Of a DNA stretch of 64,000 bases, positions 39,558 through 47,638 are shown piece after piece. The notes under the pieces were generated by a model. That model did not search any database and was not told the DNA's origin. It saw nothing but the letters and a program-made list of their open reading frames with translations. Origin of the DNA: Streptomyces sp. NA04227 (GTDB taxonomy: Bacteria > Actinomycetota > Actinomycetes > Streptomycetales > Streptomycetaceae); contig NZ_CP054918.1 of assembly GCF_013364195.1 (NCBI RefSeq), forward strand, positions 6,003,001 through 6,067,000. The letters are read 5' to 3'. Each line of letters begins with the position of its first letter. Within the stretch, counting starts at the first letter, position 1. Made by a program: the position numbers and the translations under genes.

Positions 39558-40103
39558 GTGAATACCGGAGAACGCCCACGAACCGCGTCGGTGGCGGTCA
39601 TGATGGTGGTCATGGCGGGCCTGGAAGGTGTCGAGCAGCCGCGAGGCGCCGCGGCGAGATGGTCGCCTGCGGTCGAGGACGAACAGGCGCTCAAGGCGCT
39701 GGAGTTGTTCGGCAATCCGACGGAGGCGGAAGTCCCGTTGCCGTCCCGCCCCGAATCGGCCGCCACCGCCCGTCGGCTCGCCCAGATCGTCGTCCTGCGC
39801 CACTGGGGACTCTCACCCCGGCACACCGAGGACACGGTCCTCCTCGTCTCCGAGCTGGTCGGCAACGCCGTACGCCACACCGGAGCCCGCACCTTCGGCC
39901 TGCGGATGCTGCGTCGCCGCGGCTGGCTGCGCGTAGAAGTCCGCGACCCCTCGCGCGGCCTCCCGTGCCTGATGCCGGTCCAGGACCTCGACATCTCGGG
40001 CCGCGGCCTCTTCCTCGTCGACCGCCTCAGTGACCGCTGGGGCGTAGACCTCCTGCCGCGTGGCAAGACGACCTGGTTCGAAATGCGCGTCATGGAACGC
40101 TGA
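39558..40103 (+). CDS. ATP-binding protein, anti-sigma-factor kinase type (HATPase_c, RsbW-like)
   Basis: 181 residues. The GHKL ATPase fold is shown by ELVGNAVRHTGA (N-box, Mg-ATP binding) and GRGLFLVDRLSDRWG (G-box). Single-domain proteins of this kind are numerous in streptomycetes and act as anti-sigma factors or phosphorylate anti-anti-sigma partners; no partner gene is adjacent. GTG 39558 has GGAG 7 bases upstream; GTG 39540 and ATG 39612 (MAGLEGVEQ) are alternatives, and the last may be where conserved sequence begins. Confidence 0.85.
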   Translation: MNTGERPRTASVAVMMVVMAGLEGVEQPRGAAARWSPAVEDEQALKALELFGNPTEAEVPLPSRPESAATARRLAQIVVLRHWGLSPRHTEDTVLLVSELVGNAVRHTGARTFGLRMLRRRGWLRVEVRDPSRGLPCLMPVQDLDISGRGLFLVDRLSDRWGVDLLPRGKTTWFEMRVMER

Positions 40104-40155
40104 ACGTCCGCGTCGAGCACGGGCCGCACCGCTGGGCCGGCGACCGGGTACACGA

Positions 40156-40191
40156 AAGCCCCCGGTGCCGAGGGGCGGCTCACGGGGGCTT
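40156..40191. terminator. Terminator after the anti-sigma-type gene
   Basis: Stem AAGCCCCC / GGGGGCTT (40156-40163 with 40184-40191) with a long loop that can pair further. Confidence 0.65.
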
Positions 40192-40239
40192 CCGCGGAGC
40201 GCCGCGGATCCTCGGGGGTGGAGATCCGCGGGCTACGTC

Positions 40240-40523
40240 GACGACCTGGCCCGGGTCAATGGGGGTCGTTTCCTCGACTATGGCAGGGAGTCCACCCGAT
40301 GCCAAAGGGTCAAATGGATCAAAGGTAAAAAATCCGGCATTTCAATCTCATATCTATGGTGATGTGCGACACTTTCCTCTGTTTCAATGGCGAAACTTGA
40401 GCTACATCAGAGGATTCGCAGGACGATCTATGGCACCCTCCCGCTCTCCCTCCATCCTCAACTGTGCGCCGATCAAGGGAGAACCGGATGCAATCAACTG
40501 AATTCTTACTGAACCGTCCTTAA
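40240..40523. promoter_or_regulatory. AT-rich leader/promoter region of the YVTN lipoprotein gene
   Basis: About 280 bases with far more A and T than the rest of the window (near half, and more in 40310-40380). It contains GGATC-N9-ATCC (40315-40336 area), several A-runs and TTAAAT just before the start. No gene is supported. Such islands in streptomycetes are often bound by Lsr2 or carry strongly regulated promoters; that is inference. Confidence 0.5.
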
Positions 40524-41759
40524 ATGGGTCGCGTGACCAGCACTGAGCGCCGCCGCTCCGCCCCGCGTCCTCGATTCCCCCGCCTCGGCCGCACCCGGCG
40601 CACCGGCACCCTGCTCGTCGGCGCCGCGCTCGTCCTGCTCCCCGGCTGCGGCGGCGGTCCGGACAAGGAACCGAAGAAGTCCCACGGCACCCACGACGCG
40701 GCCCGCGCGGCCGAGGCGCGAGCAGCCAAGGCACTGCCGGGCATGCCGCCGGTGACCGACCCCAAGGACCTCTACGCCGCCGACCGCCCGAACCGGCTCT
40801 CCCCGGTGGTCAAGGACTTCCCCTCCCGCGTGTACGTCCCCAACACCAACTCCAACACGGTCTCCGTCATCGATCCCAAGACGTACAAGGTGATCGAGAC
40901 CATCCCGGTGGGCGCCCAGCCGCAGCACGTCGTCCCGTCCTGGGACCTCAAGACCCTCTGGGTGAACAACGACAAGGGCAATACGCTCACGCCGCTCGAC
41001 CCGAAGACCGGCAAGGCGGGCAAGCCGGTGGACGTGCACGACCCCTACAACCTGTACTTCACCCCGAACGGCAAGTACGCCGTGGTGATGGCCTCCCTCG
41101 ACCGCGAACTGGTCTTCCGCGACGCGCACACCATGAAGCGCGAGCACACCGAGCCGGTCTCCTGCTACGGCGTCAACCACGCCGACTTCTCCATGGACGG
41201 CCGCTACTTCATCGTCTCCTGCGAGTTCTCCGGCGAACTCCTCAAGGTCGACACCGAGCGGATGAAGGTCGTCGGCCAGCAGAAGTTGCCCTTCGGCGGT
41301 GCGATGCCGCAGGACGTGAAGATCTCGCCCGACGGCAAGACCTTCTACATCGCCGACATGATGGCCGACGGCATCTGGATCCTCGACGGCGCGAAATTCA
41401 CCCAGCCCCGCCTCCTGAAGACCGGCAAGGGCGCCCACGGCCTGTACGTCAGCAGGGACTCGAAGCAGATGTACATCTCCAACCGCGGCGAAGGCACCAT
41501 CTCCGTGTTCGAGTTCGCCAAGGGCAAGGTCGCCAAGAAATGGCGCCTGCCGGACGGCGGCAGCCCCGACATGGGCGGCGTCTCCGCGGACGGCAAGGTC
41601 CTCTGGCTCTCCGGCCGCTACGACGAAGAGGTCTACGCGATCGACACCCGCACCGGAAAGCAACTGGCCCGTATCCCGGTCGGCAGCGGGCCCCACGGCC
41701 TCGCGGTGTATCCGCAGCCGGGGCGGTATTCGTTGGGGCATACGGGGGTGTTTCGGTGA
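40524..41759 (+). CDS. YVTN-family beta-propeller lipoprotein
   Basis: 411 residues. Signal peptide with lipobox LLPGC (C near residue 34) and GGG after it. Residues 95-400 are repeats of the YVTN type: RVYVPNTNSNTVSVIDPKTYKVIETIPVGAQPQHV, KTLWVNNDKGNTLTPLDPKTG, GRYFIVSCEFSGELLKVDTE, QMYISNRGEGTISVFEF, so a seven-bladed propeller outside the membrane is likely. Function is unknown; such proteins bind surfaces, metals or polysaccharides. ATG 40524 and GTG 40533 are both possible: neither has a ribosome binding site, and TTAAAT lies 7 bases before 40533. The AT-rich upstream region suggests special regulation. Confidence 0.87.
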   Translation: MGRVTSTERRRSAPRPRFPRLGRTRRTGTLLVGAALVLLPGCGGGPDKEPKKSHGTHDAARAAEARAAKALPGMPPVTDPKDLYAADRPNRLSPVVKDFPSRVYVPNTNSNTVSVIDPKTYKVIETIPVGAQPQHVVPSWDLKTLWVNNDKGNTLTPLDPKTGKAGKPVDVHDPYNLYFTPNGKYAVVMASLDRELVFRDAHTMKREHTEPVSCYGVNHADFSMDGRYFIVSCEFSGELLKVDTERMKVVGQQKLPFGGAMPQDVKISPDGKTFYIADMMADGIWILDGAKFTQPRLLKTGKGAHGLYVSRDSKQMYISNRGEGTISVFEFAKGKVAKKWRLPDGGSPDMGGVSADGKVLWLSGRYDEEVYAIDTRTGKQLARIPVGSGPHGLAVYPQPGRYSLGHTGVFR

Positions 41760-41823
41760 GGGGGCGCTCCGCACCCGGTGCCGTCTGAGCACGCCCGTGC
41801 GCGGCCCCCGCCGGGGCCGCCGC

Positions 41824-41829
41824 TAGCCT
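41824..41829 (+). promoter_or_regulatory. -10 box for a leaderless ADP-ribosylglycohydrolase transcript
   Basis: TAGCCT ends 6 bases before the GTG at 41836. There is no ribosome binding site. Confidence 0.45.
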
Positions 41830-41835
41830 CCGGGT

Positions 41836-42765
41836 GTGAAGCGTGTGGAGCGAGTCGTCGGTGCCGTCGTGGGTTCCGCGGTGGGTGACGCGTTGGGCGC
41901 CCCTTTCGAGTTCGGTCCCGAGGGCGCCTTCTCCGCCCGCTTTTCCGGTCCGGGTCACGGCGGCGAGATGTGCGGTGGCGGCGGTTGGGAGCCGGGCGAG
42001 GCAACGGACGACACCCAGATGGCAGTTCTGGTCGCGGAGTCGCTCCTGGAGCGCGGCGGCCTGGATCTGCCCGACATGTTCGGTCGCTTCCGGCGCTGGG
42101 CGGCGGCCGACCCCAAGGACATCGGCCTGCAGACCGAGGATGTCCTGACCAGCGGGATGCCCTGGGACCGGGCCGCTTCGGCCCATTTCGAGGTCAACCA
42201 ACGCGCGGCGGGCAACGGAGCCTTGATGAGGGCGTCCACGTCCGCCGTGCACTTCGCACGCGCCGGACAGGCGGCCACTCTGGACGCCGCACGGCGGATC
42301 GCCGCCCTCACCCACGGCGACCGCGCCGCCTGGGAAGGCACCGCCGTGTTTCACGAACTCATCCGCGTAGCCCTGGCGGACGAGAATCCTCTCCAAGCGC
42401 TTCCGGATACGCTCGCCCTCGTTCATCCCGACCATTGGCAGCGGTTCGGCACCGTACTCGCCGCCGACTGGCACCCCGACCTCGCGACCGAGTTCAACGG
42501 TGCCGTGTGGCCCTGCCTGGGCTCGGCGGTCTGGGCCGTACGCACCACGGACAGCTTCGAGGGCGCGCTGCGCGCGGCGGTCGACCTCGGCGGAGACACG
42601 GACACCGTGGCCGCGGTCACCGGCGGGCTCGCGGGTGCCCGCTACGGACCGGACGCGATCCCCGTCCGGTGGACGGAGCCCCTGCACGTTCCGCTTCCCG
42701 GTTTCGGTGGGCGGGTGCTGCGACTGGCCGAGCTGGTCGATCTCGCTCAGCGGCTGGGGAGTTGA
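41836..42765 (+). CDS. ADP-ribosylglycohydrolase family protein
   Basis: 309 residues. The family removes ADP-ribose from proteins or hydrolyses related bonds with two magnesium ions. Metal-binding motifs are present: GSAVGDALGAPFEF at the start, TDDTQM (about 58-63) and GGDTDTVAAVTGG (about 253-265). The GTG start at 41836 is where the family begins. TAGCCT lies 6 bases upstream with no ribosome binding site. Upstream neighbour is the YVTN lipoprotein, 76 bases away in the same direction; a separate promoter seems likely. The substrate protein, or whether it acts on a free nucleotide, is unknown. Confidence 0.9.
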   Translation: MKRVERVVGAVVGSAVGDALGAPFEFGPEGAFSARFSGPGHGGEMCGGGGWEPGEATDDTQMAVLVAESLLERGGLDLPDMFGRFRRWAAADPKDIGLQTEDVLTSGMPWDRAASAHFEVNQRAAGNGALMRASTSAVHFARAGQAATLDAARRIAALTHGDRAAWEGTAVFHELIRVALADENPLQALPDTLALVHPDHWQRFGTVLAADWHPDLATEFNGAVWPCLGSAVWAVRTTDSFEGALRAAVDLGGDTDTVAAVTGGLAGARYGPDAIPVRWTEPLHVPLPGFGGRVLRLAELVDLAQRLGS

Positions 42766-43007
42766 CGGGCGGCGAGGAGAGCCGGTGGACGACCGCGCGG
42801 CTTTGGGACACCGGTCCCTCATCTCCTCGCAAGCATCGCCTCCGTCCCAGCGGCCGATACGCCGCTGCCTGGACAGCGCTGGATGCTGTGGTCGGTTCGG
42901 CCGCCCAACCCTCCCACCGGAGCAGGTGCACCGGTCCGCGGGTAACGGCCCGGTGGCATGCCGATAATCTGACCTCATCATCAATGCGGCAAGAAGGGGC
43001 GGATTCG

Positions 43008-43220
43008 GTGGCGAGCATCGAGGAAGCACGCAAGGCGTTCGAGCGGTACGACGTGGACGGCGACGGTTACATCACCTCCGCCGAGTACAAGAGCGTCATG
43101 GCGCAGCTCGGGGACTTCCACGTCACCGAGGCCGTGGCGGACAGCATCATCGCCGCCAAGGACGGCAACGGCGACAAGAAGCTGTCCTTCGACGAGTTCT
43201 GGGCCAGCCTGAACAAGTAG
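43008..43220 (+). CDS. Small EF-hand calcium-binding protein (CabB/CabC/CabD-like)
   Basis: 70 residues with two canonical EF-hands. Loop 1 is D15-V-D17-G-D19-G-Y21 ending in E26; loop 2 is D52-G-N54-G-D56-K-K58 ending in E63. It is the size of the small streptomycete calmodulin-like proteins that are linked to calcium control of aerial growth and spores. GTG 43008 has GAAGGGG 8 bases upstream; ATG 42984 in frame would add 8 residues. A GATAAT/TAATCT box at 42963-42970 is a plausible -10. Downstream is a GC hairpin at 43270-43297. Confidence 0.9.
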   Translation: MASIEEARKAFERYDVDGDGYITSAEYKSVMAQLGDFHVTEAVADSIIAAKDGNGDKKLSFDEFWASLNK

Positions 43221-43269
43221 GCCGGCGGGCGCCGGCGGGGCCGTGGGCCGGCAGGTCGAGTACGTCCTG

Positions 43270-43297
43270 GCGGCGCCGGAGTCGCAGTCGGCGCCGC
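43270..43297. terminator. Hairpin between EF-hand gene and AraC regulator
   Basis: Stem GCGGCGCCG / CGGCGCCGC (43270-43278 with 43289-43297), 10-base loop, between convergent genes. Confidence 0.6.
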
Positions 43298-43346
43298 GAA
43301 TGTCGTGGGCGAGGGCGGTCGGGATCCGTAGGGGTCCGGGCCGCCC

Positions 43347-44315
43347 TCACCACGTGTCCAGTGCGGGCGCCTGGGTCCGGTAGTGGCCCGGGGCCATTCC
43401 GTACTCGCGCTTGAAGGCCTTGGCGAAGGCGAACTCCGAGGCGTAGCCGGTGCGTTCGGCCACCGCGCGGAGCGGGAGGTCGCCGTCGCGCAGGAGGCTT
43501 CCGGCGGACGTCATCCGCCACCAGGTCAGGTAGGCCATCGGCGGCCTGCCCACGAGGAGCTGGAACCGGCGCGCGAACGCGGCCCGGGACAGGCCCACTC
43601 GGCGTCCGAGTTCCTCCACCGTCCAGGGGCGGGCCGGATCGGAGTGGATCGCGCGCAGCGCCTCGGCCACCGGAGGGTCGGCCAGCGCGGCGGCCCACCC
43701 GGCGGGCTTCCCGCGCTCGGCGTCCTCGTGCAGCCACCAGGCGCGCAGGATGTACAGCAGCAGCGTGTCCAGGAGCGAGGACACCACCGTGTACGACCCC
43801 GGCTGCGGATCGGCGAGTTCGGCGCCGAGGAGCTCGACCGCGCTGCGCAGGCCGGAGTGCGCGCCCACGCGGGCGGGCAGGTGGACGACGTCGGGCAGTT
43901 CGGCGAGCAGCGGATGGCTGCGGGTGCGGTCGAGTTGATAGGCGCCGCAGAGCAGGCCGGTGCGCGGGCCACGTCGCTCGGCGGGCGGCGGCTCCTGCGG
44001 GGCGGGGCTCGCCCAGTAGCCGTCGGGCCCCGGGGCGAAGTCCTCCAGGGGTGCGGAGGGTTCGCTCGCGAGGGCGTGTCCGCGGCCGTGCGCGAGGAAG
44101 ACCACGTCTCCGGCGCCGAGTTGGACCGGTTCGGCCGCTGCCTGTGCCGCGGTCCCGGCCGGTGGCAGAAGCCAGGCCGAGCCCTGGAGCACCACATGGA
44201 AACCCGAGCCGGGCGAGGGCGCGAACCGGGTGCCCCAGGGCGCGTAGTAGTCCGAGCGGCTGGAGTGCGAACGCCCGGTCCGCATCACGGCGATGGCATC
44301 GCTGAGTACGTCCAT
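43347..44315 (-). CDS. AraC-family regulator with cupin_6-type N-terminal domain
   Basis: 322 residues. The N-terminal cupin-like half (FHVVLQGSAWLLPP, LGAGDVVFLAHGRGHAL) senses a small molecule; the C-terminal half has the AraC double HTH (TVEELGRRVGLSRAAFARRFQLLVGRPPMAYL and RAVAERTGYASEFAFAKAFKREYGMAPGHYR). Divergent, with a 135-base gap, from an MDR oxidoreductase; this regulator-oxidoreductase pairing is common and suggests direct control. TACCGT on the minus strand ends 6 bases before the ATG without a ribosome binding site, so a leaderless mRNA is likely. Confidence 0.92.
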   Translation of the reverse strand: MDVLSDAIAVMRTGRSHSSRSDYYAPWGTRFAPSPGSGFHVVLQGSAWLLPPAGTAAQAAAEPVQLGAGDVVFLAHGRGHALASEPSAPLEDFAPGPDGYWASPAPQEPPPAERRGPRTGLLCGAYQLDRTRSHPLLAELPDVVHLPARVGAHSGLRSAVELLGAELADPQPGSYTVVSSLLDTLLLYILRAWWLHEDAERGKPAGWAAALADPPVAEALRAIHSDPARPWTVEELGRRVGLSRAAFARRFQLLVGRPPMAYLTWWRMTSAGSLLRDGDLPLRAVAERTGYASEFAFAKAFKREYGMAPGHYRTQAPALDTW

Positions 44316-44321
44316 GCCCTC

Positions 44322-44327
44322 ACGGTA
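44322..44327 (-). promoter_or_regulatory. -10 box for a leaderless AraC regulator transcript
   Basis: Minus-strand TACCGT (TAnnnT) ends 6 bases before the ATG at 44315. Confidence 0.45.
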
Positions 44328-44437
44328 GGCGTGTTGGGGAGCGGGTGAAGCCGTAAGCGCTCAACGCGCCCTCGCGGGCGAGACGATCGGATATGGCGGC
44401 GAGCGAATGAGGCATGTTCCGTCTCGCCGGAGCTGCC

Positions 44438-44443
44438 TAGCGT
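44438..44443 (+). promoter_or_regulatory. -10 box for a leaderless MDR oxidoreductase transcript
   Basis: TAGCGT ends 7 bases before the ATG at 44451. No ribosome binding site is present. Both divergent genes of this pair thus show the same arrangement. Confidence 0.5.
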
Positions 44444-44450
44444 TCCTGGC

Positions 44451-45695
44451 ATGACGATTCATTCCACCCGCCGGGACACCCCGGTCGTGGTCCCCGCCGC
44501 GCTCTCAACTCCCGTATTCGACAAAGCCTTTACCCCGACTCCCGCTCCCATTCCCGCTCCCGTTCTCGCCTCGGCGGATTCGTCTTCCGGGTCGCAGCGG
44601 AAGCCGACGTATGGAACCCGAGGAGCCATCCCGGCCGACACCGGCGATGAGGTTCAACTCCCCGCTCCGGGCACCGCGTTGAGCCCCGAGCTCCCGCAGT
44701 CCCCGCCCGACCGCGCCCGTGCTGTCCTCTTCCACGAGACCGGCGGCCCCGAGGTGCTGCGTATCGAGCAGGTGCCGTTGCCCGCGCCAGGGCCCGGTGA
44801 GGCGCTGCTCCGGGTGGAGGCGCTGGGACTCAACCGTGCCGAGGCCCTGTTCCGGGCCGGTACCTACTACTACCCGCCGAGCCTGCCCGGTTCGAGGCTC
44901 GGCTACGAGGCGGCCGCGACGGTGGCGGCAGTGGGCGAGGGCGTCGGCCAACTGGCCGTAGGTGACGGGGTGTTGACCGGACCCGGCATCGAGATGAGCG
45001 CCCAGGGGGTCTACGGGGACTGGCTGCTGCTGCCTGCCGACGGACTCGTACGGCGCCCCGTGGAGCTGGACCCCGTTACGGCGGCGGCGACCTGGCTCAC
45101 GTACTCGACCGCCTACGGCGCCCTCGTCGGCACCGCCGGTCTGCAGGCGGGCGACCACGTCCTGATCACCGCAGCCTCCAGCGGGGTCGGCATCGCCGCG
45201 CTTCAGACGGCCGCCCGGATCGGCGCGATTCCCATCGCGGTCACCAGGACCGCCGCCAAACGCGGTCGGCTGCTCGACAACGGTGCCGCCCACGTCCTCG
45301 TCTCCGAGGTGCAGGATGTGCCCGCCGAGGCTCGCCGGATCACCGGCGGCACCGGTGTGGACGTCGTCTTCGACGCCATCGCCGGACCGGGCCTGGCCGA
45401 GCTCGCGGGCGCCGCGCGGATGGGCGGCACGGTCGTGGTGTACGGCTGGCTTGACGGCCGCCCCATGAGCATGCCGCTCAACTGGCCGCTGACCGTGCAC
45501 GGTTACGCGAACCAGGCGGTGGCCGACTTCGGCGAGGGACGGCGACGCGCGGAGCACTTCATCGCGTCCGGGTTGAGTGACGGCAGCCTGAGGCCCGTCG
45601 TCGGAGAGGTCTTCGAGGGGTTGGAGAGCATGCCCGAGGCCCATCGTGCGATGGAGCGCAATGAGCACGTAGGGAAGATCGTGGTGACGGTCTGA
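44451..45695 (+). CDS. Medium-chain dehydrogenase/reductase, quinone-oxidoreductase type
   Basis: 414 residues. From about residue 88 it is a standard MDR protein: ARAVLFHETGGPEVLRIEQVPLPAPGPGEALLRV, GYEAAATVAAVGEGV, the nucleotide fold AASSGVGIAALQTA and the C-terminal EGLESMPEAHRAMERNEHVGKIVV. Zinc ligands are absent, as in NADPH:quinone reductases. The first 87 residues are unusual: low-complexity, rich in P, A and T, with no membrane or signal character. If the ATG at 44451 is real this is an extension; an internal start near residue 87 is the alternative. Its promoter and the divergent AraC gene suggest induction by an electrophile or quinone-like compound. Confidence 0.88.
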   Translation: MTIHSTRRDTPVVVPAALSTPVFDKAFTPTPAPIPAPVLASADSSSGSQRKPTYGTRGAIPADTGDEVQLPAPGTALSPELPQSPPDRARAVLFHETGGPEVLRIEQVPLPAPGPGEALLRVEALGLNRAEALFRAGTYYYPPSLPGSRLGYEAAATVAAVGEGVGQLAVGDGVLTGPGIEMSAQGVYGDWLLLPADGLVRRPVELDPVTAAATWLTYSTAYGALVGTAGLQAGDHVLITAASSGVGIAALQTAARIGAIPIAVTRTAAKRGRLLDNGAAHVLVSEVQDVPAEARRITGGTGVDVVFDAIAGPGLAELAGAARMGGTVVVYGWLDGRPMSMPLNWPLTVHGYANQAVADFGEGRRRAEHFIASGLSDGSLRPVVGEVFEGLESMPEAHRAMERNEHVGKIVVTV

Positions 45696-45862
45696 GCCCG
45701 GGATACCGGCGGCCGGACGGGCGGCGGAACAAGCGAGGGAACAGGGGAGGGAGCAGGCGGGGGTGCAGGAGGGGGAACAGGCGCGCGGGGCGCCCGGCCG
45801 GGTGAAAGCGCGTCGCGGAGATCATTTTCCGCCCGTCGGGAATGAACTCCGGAGCGAAAGAG

Positions 45863-45874
45863 TTGGTCGACCAA
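45863..45874. promoter_or_regulatory. Candidate operator palindrome upstream of the F420/NADP-type reductase
   Basis: Perfect 12-base palindrome TTGGTCGACCAA, 47 bases before the ATG at 45922. This is where a repressor would block transcription. No regulator gene lies next to it on the same side. Confidence 0.5.
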
Positions 45875-45921
45875 TGAAAGCAGTCGCACGCACTCCTACG
45901 CACTCTTCGAAGGACGGCACC

Positions 45922-46584
45922 ATGAAGATCGGCATCATCGGCGCGGGGAACATCGGCGGAAACCTCGCCCGGCGGTTCACGGCGGTCGGCCACGAGGTGG
46001 CGATCGCCAACTCCCGTGGCCCGCAGACCCTGACGGCCCTCGCCGAGGAGACCGGGGCCACCCCGGTCACCACGGCCGAGGCGGCACAAGGCGCTCAGGT
46101 GGTCGTGGTGACCGTCCCGCTCAAGGCGGTGCCGGACCTGCCCGAGGGTCTGCTCGACGGTGCCGCGGAGGGCTTCGCCCTCATCGACACCAACAACTAC
46201 TACCCGCAGCAGCGCGACGGCCGGATCGCCGCCATCGAGGACGAGGGCCGTACGGAGAGCCGCTGGGTCGCCGAGCAGCTCGGCCACACCGTGGTCAAGG
46301 TCTTCAACGGCACCTACGCCCAGGACATCATCGACAAGCCCCGCCCCAAGGGTGACCCTGACCGGGTGGCCCTGCCGGTCGCCGGTGACGACGAGGCGGC
46401 CAAGGCGCTCGTACGCTCGCTGCTCGACGAGATCGGCTTCGACTCCGTGGACGCGGGGAGCATCGACGAGTCCTGGCGCCAGCAGCCCGACACACCCGTC
46501 TACGGTCTCGCGGCCGGAGCGGACAAGGTGACCGAGGCCCTCGCCGCCGCCTCCCCGGAACGCCCCGCGAGCTTCAAGGGCTGA
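45922..46584 (+). CDS. NADPH-dependent F420 reductase-like oxidoreductase
   Basis: 220 residues. The N-terminal Rossmann fold MKIGIIGAGNIGGNLARRF and ANSRGPQTL (NADP 2'-phosphate contact) are typical of the F420:NADP oxidoreductase family (NAD_binding_F420). Later, VVKVFNGTYA and IDTNNYYPQRDG-type segments are conserved in a subgroup of unknown substrate. ATG 45922 has AAGGA 7 bases upstream. The frame continues to 45763 without protein character. A perfect 12-base palindrome upstream suggests repressor control. A true role with F420 is not proved: many relatives use other substrates. Confidence 0.87.
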   Translation: MKIGIIGAGNIGGNLARRFTAVGHEVAIANSRGPQTLTALAEETGATPVTTAEAAQGAQVVVVTVPLKAVPDLPEGLLDGAAEGFALIDTNNYYPQQRDGRIAAIEDEGRTESRWVAEQLGHTVVKVFNGTYAQDIIDKPRPKGDPDRVALPVAGDDEAAKALVRSLLDEIGFDSVDAGSIDESWRQQPDTPVYGLAAGADKVTEALAAASPERPASFKG

Positions 46585-46621
46585 GTTCTCCAAGGGAGTT
46601 CGCTCCGCTGCCGCTTCCCCG

Positions 46622-46664
46622 CTGTCCGGCCCCGGCGCCTCCCGCCCGCGTCGGCGCCGGACAG
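46622..46664. terminator. Terminator between the reductase and the GH25-like gene
   Basis: CTGTCCGGC (46622-46630) pairs with GCCGGACAG (46656-46664), and inner GGCGCC sequences extend the stem. It lies between convergent genes. Confidence 0.65.
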
Positions 46665-46718
46665 TGCGGGGGCGGCGGCCGCGGCGGGCCGGGCGCCGCG
46701 TGGCGGCAGCGCGCAACC

Positions 46719-47273
46719 TCAGCGCTTGGCCCAGGCCCGCAGCGTCTCCTTGCTCCGGAAGTCCCCGACGTTCTTGTCCAGCGGGGTGCTGGCGTACTGG
46801 TGGAAGGCCCAGTCGGCCCTGATGCGCGGCTTGCCGGCCGTCACATGGTCGGCGATCCACAGGCCGTCGCCCGCGTACGAGGTGGTGTCGCGGTTGAGCC
46901 AGAAGTCGCGGTTGCAGTAGAGCAGCACCTTGTTGTGCGGGCGCAGTCGTCGGACTTCCTTGATGAATCGGTCCTTCTCGGCGTTGGTGGCCGCGGTGCC
47001 GCTGCCCGTCCACTCCCAGTCGCAGGCGAGGAAGTCGTACTGCCGCTCCGGTGCCTTGCTCACGAAGTACTCGGCCTGCGCGGTGATGTTGCCCGGCCAC
47101 AGGAAGTGGTAGAAGCCGACCAGGCAGCCGGCGTCGCGGGCGGTCTTCGTCTGTCCGGCCAGTCTTGGGTTGACGTACGAACGGCCCTCGGAGGCCTTGA
47201 TGAAGACGAACGAGAGGCCCTTGGTGCTGTAGTCGATCGGCTGATAACTGCTGACGTCGACCCCGTAGATCAT
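46719..47273 (-). CDS. Glycoside hydrolase family 25-like protein (lysozyme type)
   Basis: 184 residues, about the size of a single GH25 barrel. Conserved parts are YGVDVSSYQPIDY at the start, FVFIKASEG, VGFYHFLWPGN, the acidic DWEW, and LWIADHV. The catalytic acids of GH25 (D in VDVSSYQ, D and E in DWEW) are all present. No signal peptide is visible, so secretion, if any, would be by another route, or it acts inside or after lysis, as phage-type endolysins do. GGAGG lies 6 bases before the ATG. Isolated gene; a phage origin is possible, but no other phage gene is near. Confidence 0.85.
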   Translation of the reverse strand: MIYGVDVSSYQPIDYSTKGLSFVFIKASEGRSYVNPRLAGQTKTARDAGCLVGFYHFLWPGNITAQAEYFVSKAPERQYDFLACDWEWTGSGTAATNAEKDRFIKEVRRLRPHNKVLLYCNRDFWLNRDTTSYAGDGLWIADHVTAGKPRIRADWAFHQYASTPLDKNVGDFRSKETLRAWAKR

Positions 47274-47638
47274 GCGATTCCTCCGCGAATTCGACTGTGT
47301 GGCCCGTCACTTGGGGTGTTCCCGGTGGCGCACGGGCTCACCCTCGGTGAGTGGTAACCGTGCCGTCACAGTGGTCGCGCACGGCTCGTCCGCCCCAGCC
47401 GCTCCGGGAAGCCGCGGGCGAGGCACCCGAAATGAAAAGGGTTGTCGCTTCGGCGACGCGACGGGGATGGGGGGCTGCTTTGCCGGGGGAGGGTGCTGTG
47501 TCAGCCTCTCCGAAACGGGCAAAGCAGGCGAAACGGTTCGTGCGGGATGGTGAATCTCCCGTGCGCTCGGCCTGCCTCCGAGAAGCCCCCGAGCCCGTCG
47601 CCGGAGTGAGCGGCGGTGCCAGAACGCGGAGTTGAGCA
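47274..47638. other. Intergenic region, no supported gene
   Basis: 365 bases between divergent genes. Frames on both strands look non-coding. I notice two CGAAACGG copies (47511 and 47528) and a GTCGCTTCGGCGAC inverted repeat near 47446-47459. I looked for a Zur box (TGAAAATGATTTTCA type) because the downstream protein is histidine-rich, and saw none. Confidence 0.45.

Noticed and set aside
45559..47310. 583-codon minus open frame across the reductase and GH25 genes
   Set aside because: It spans the real GH25 gene in another frame and the opposite strand of the reductase gene; no recognisable protein features.
47274..47638. Zur operator upstream of the histidine-rich gene
   Set aside because: Only a partial ATGAAAA match was seen and no symmetric second half.
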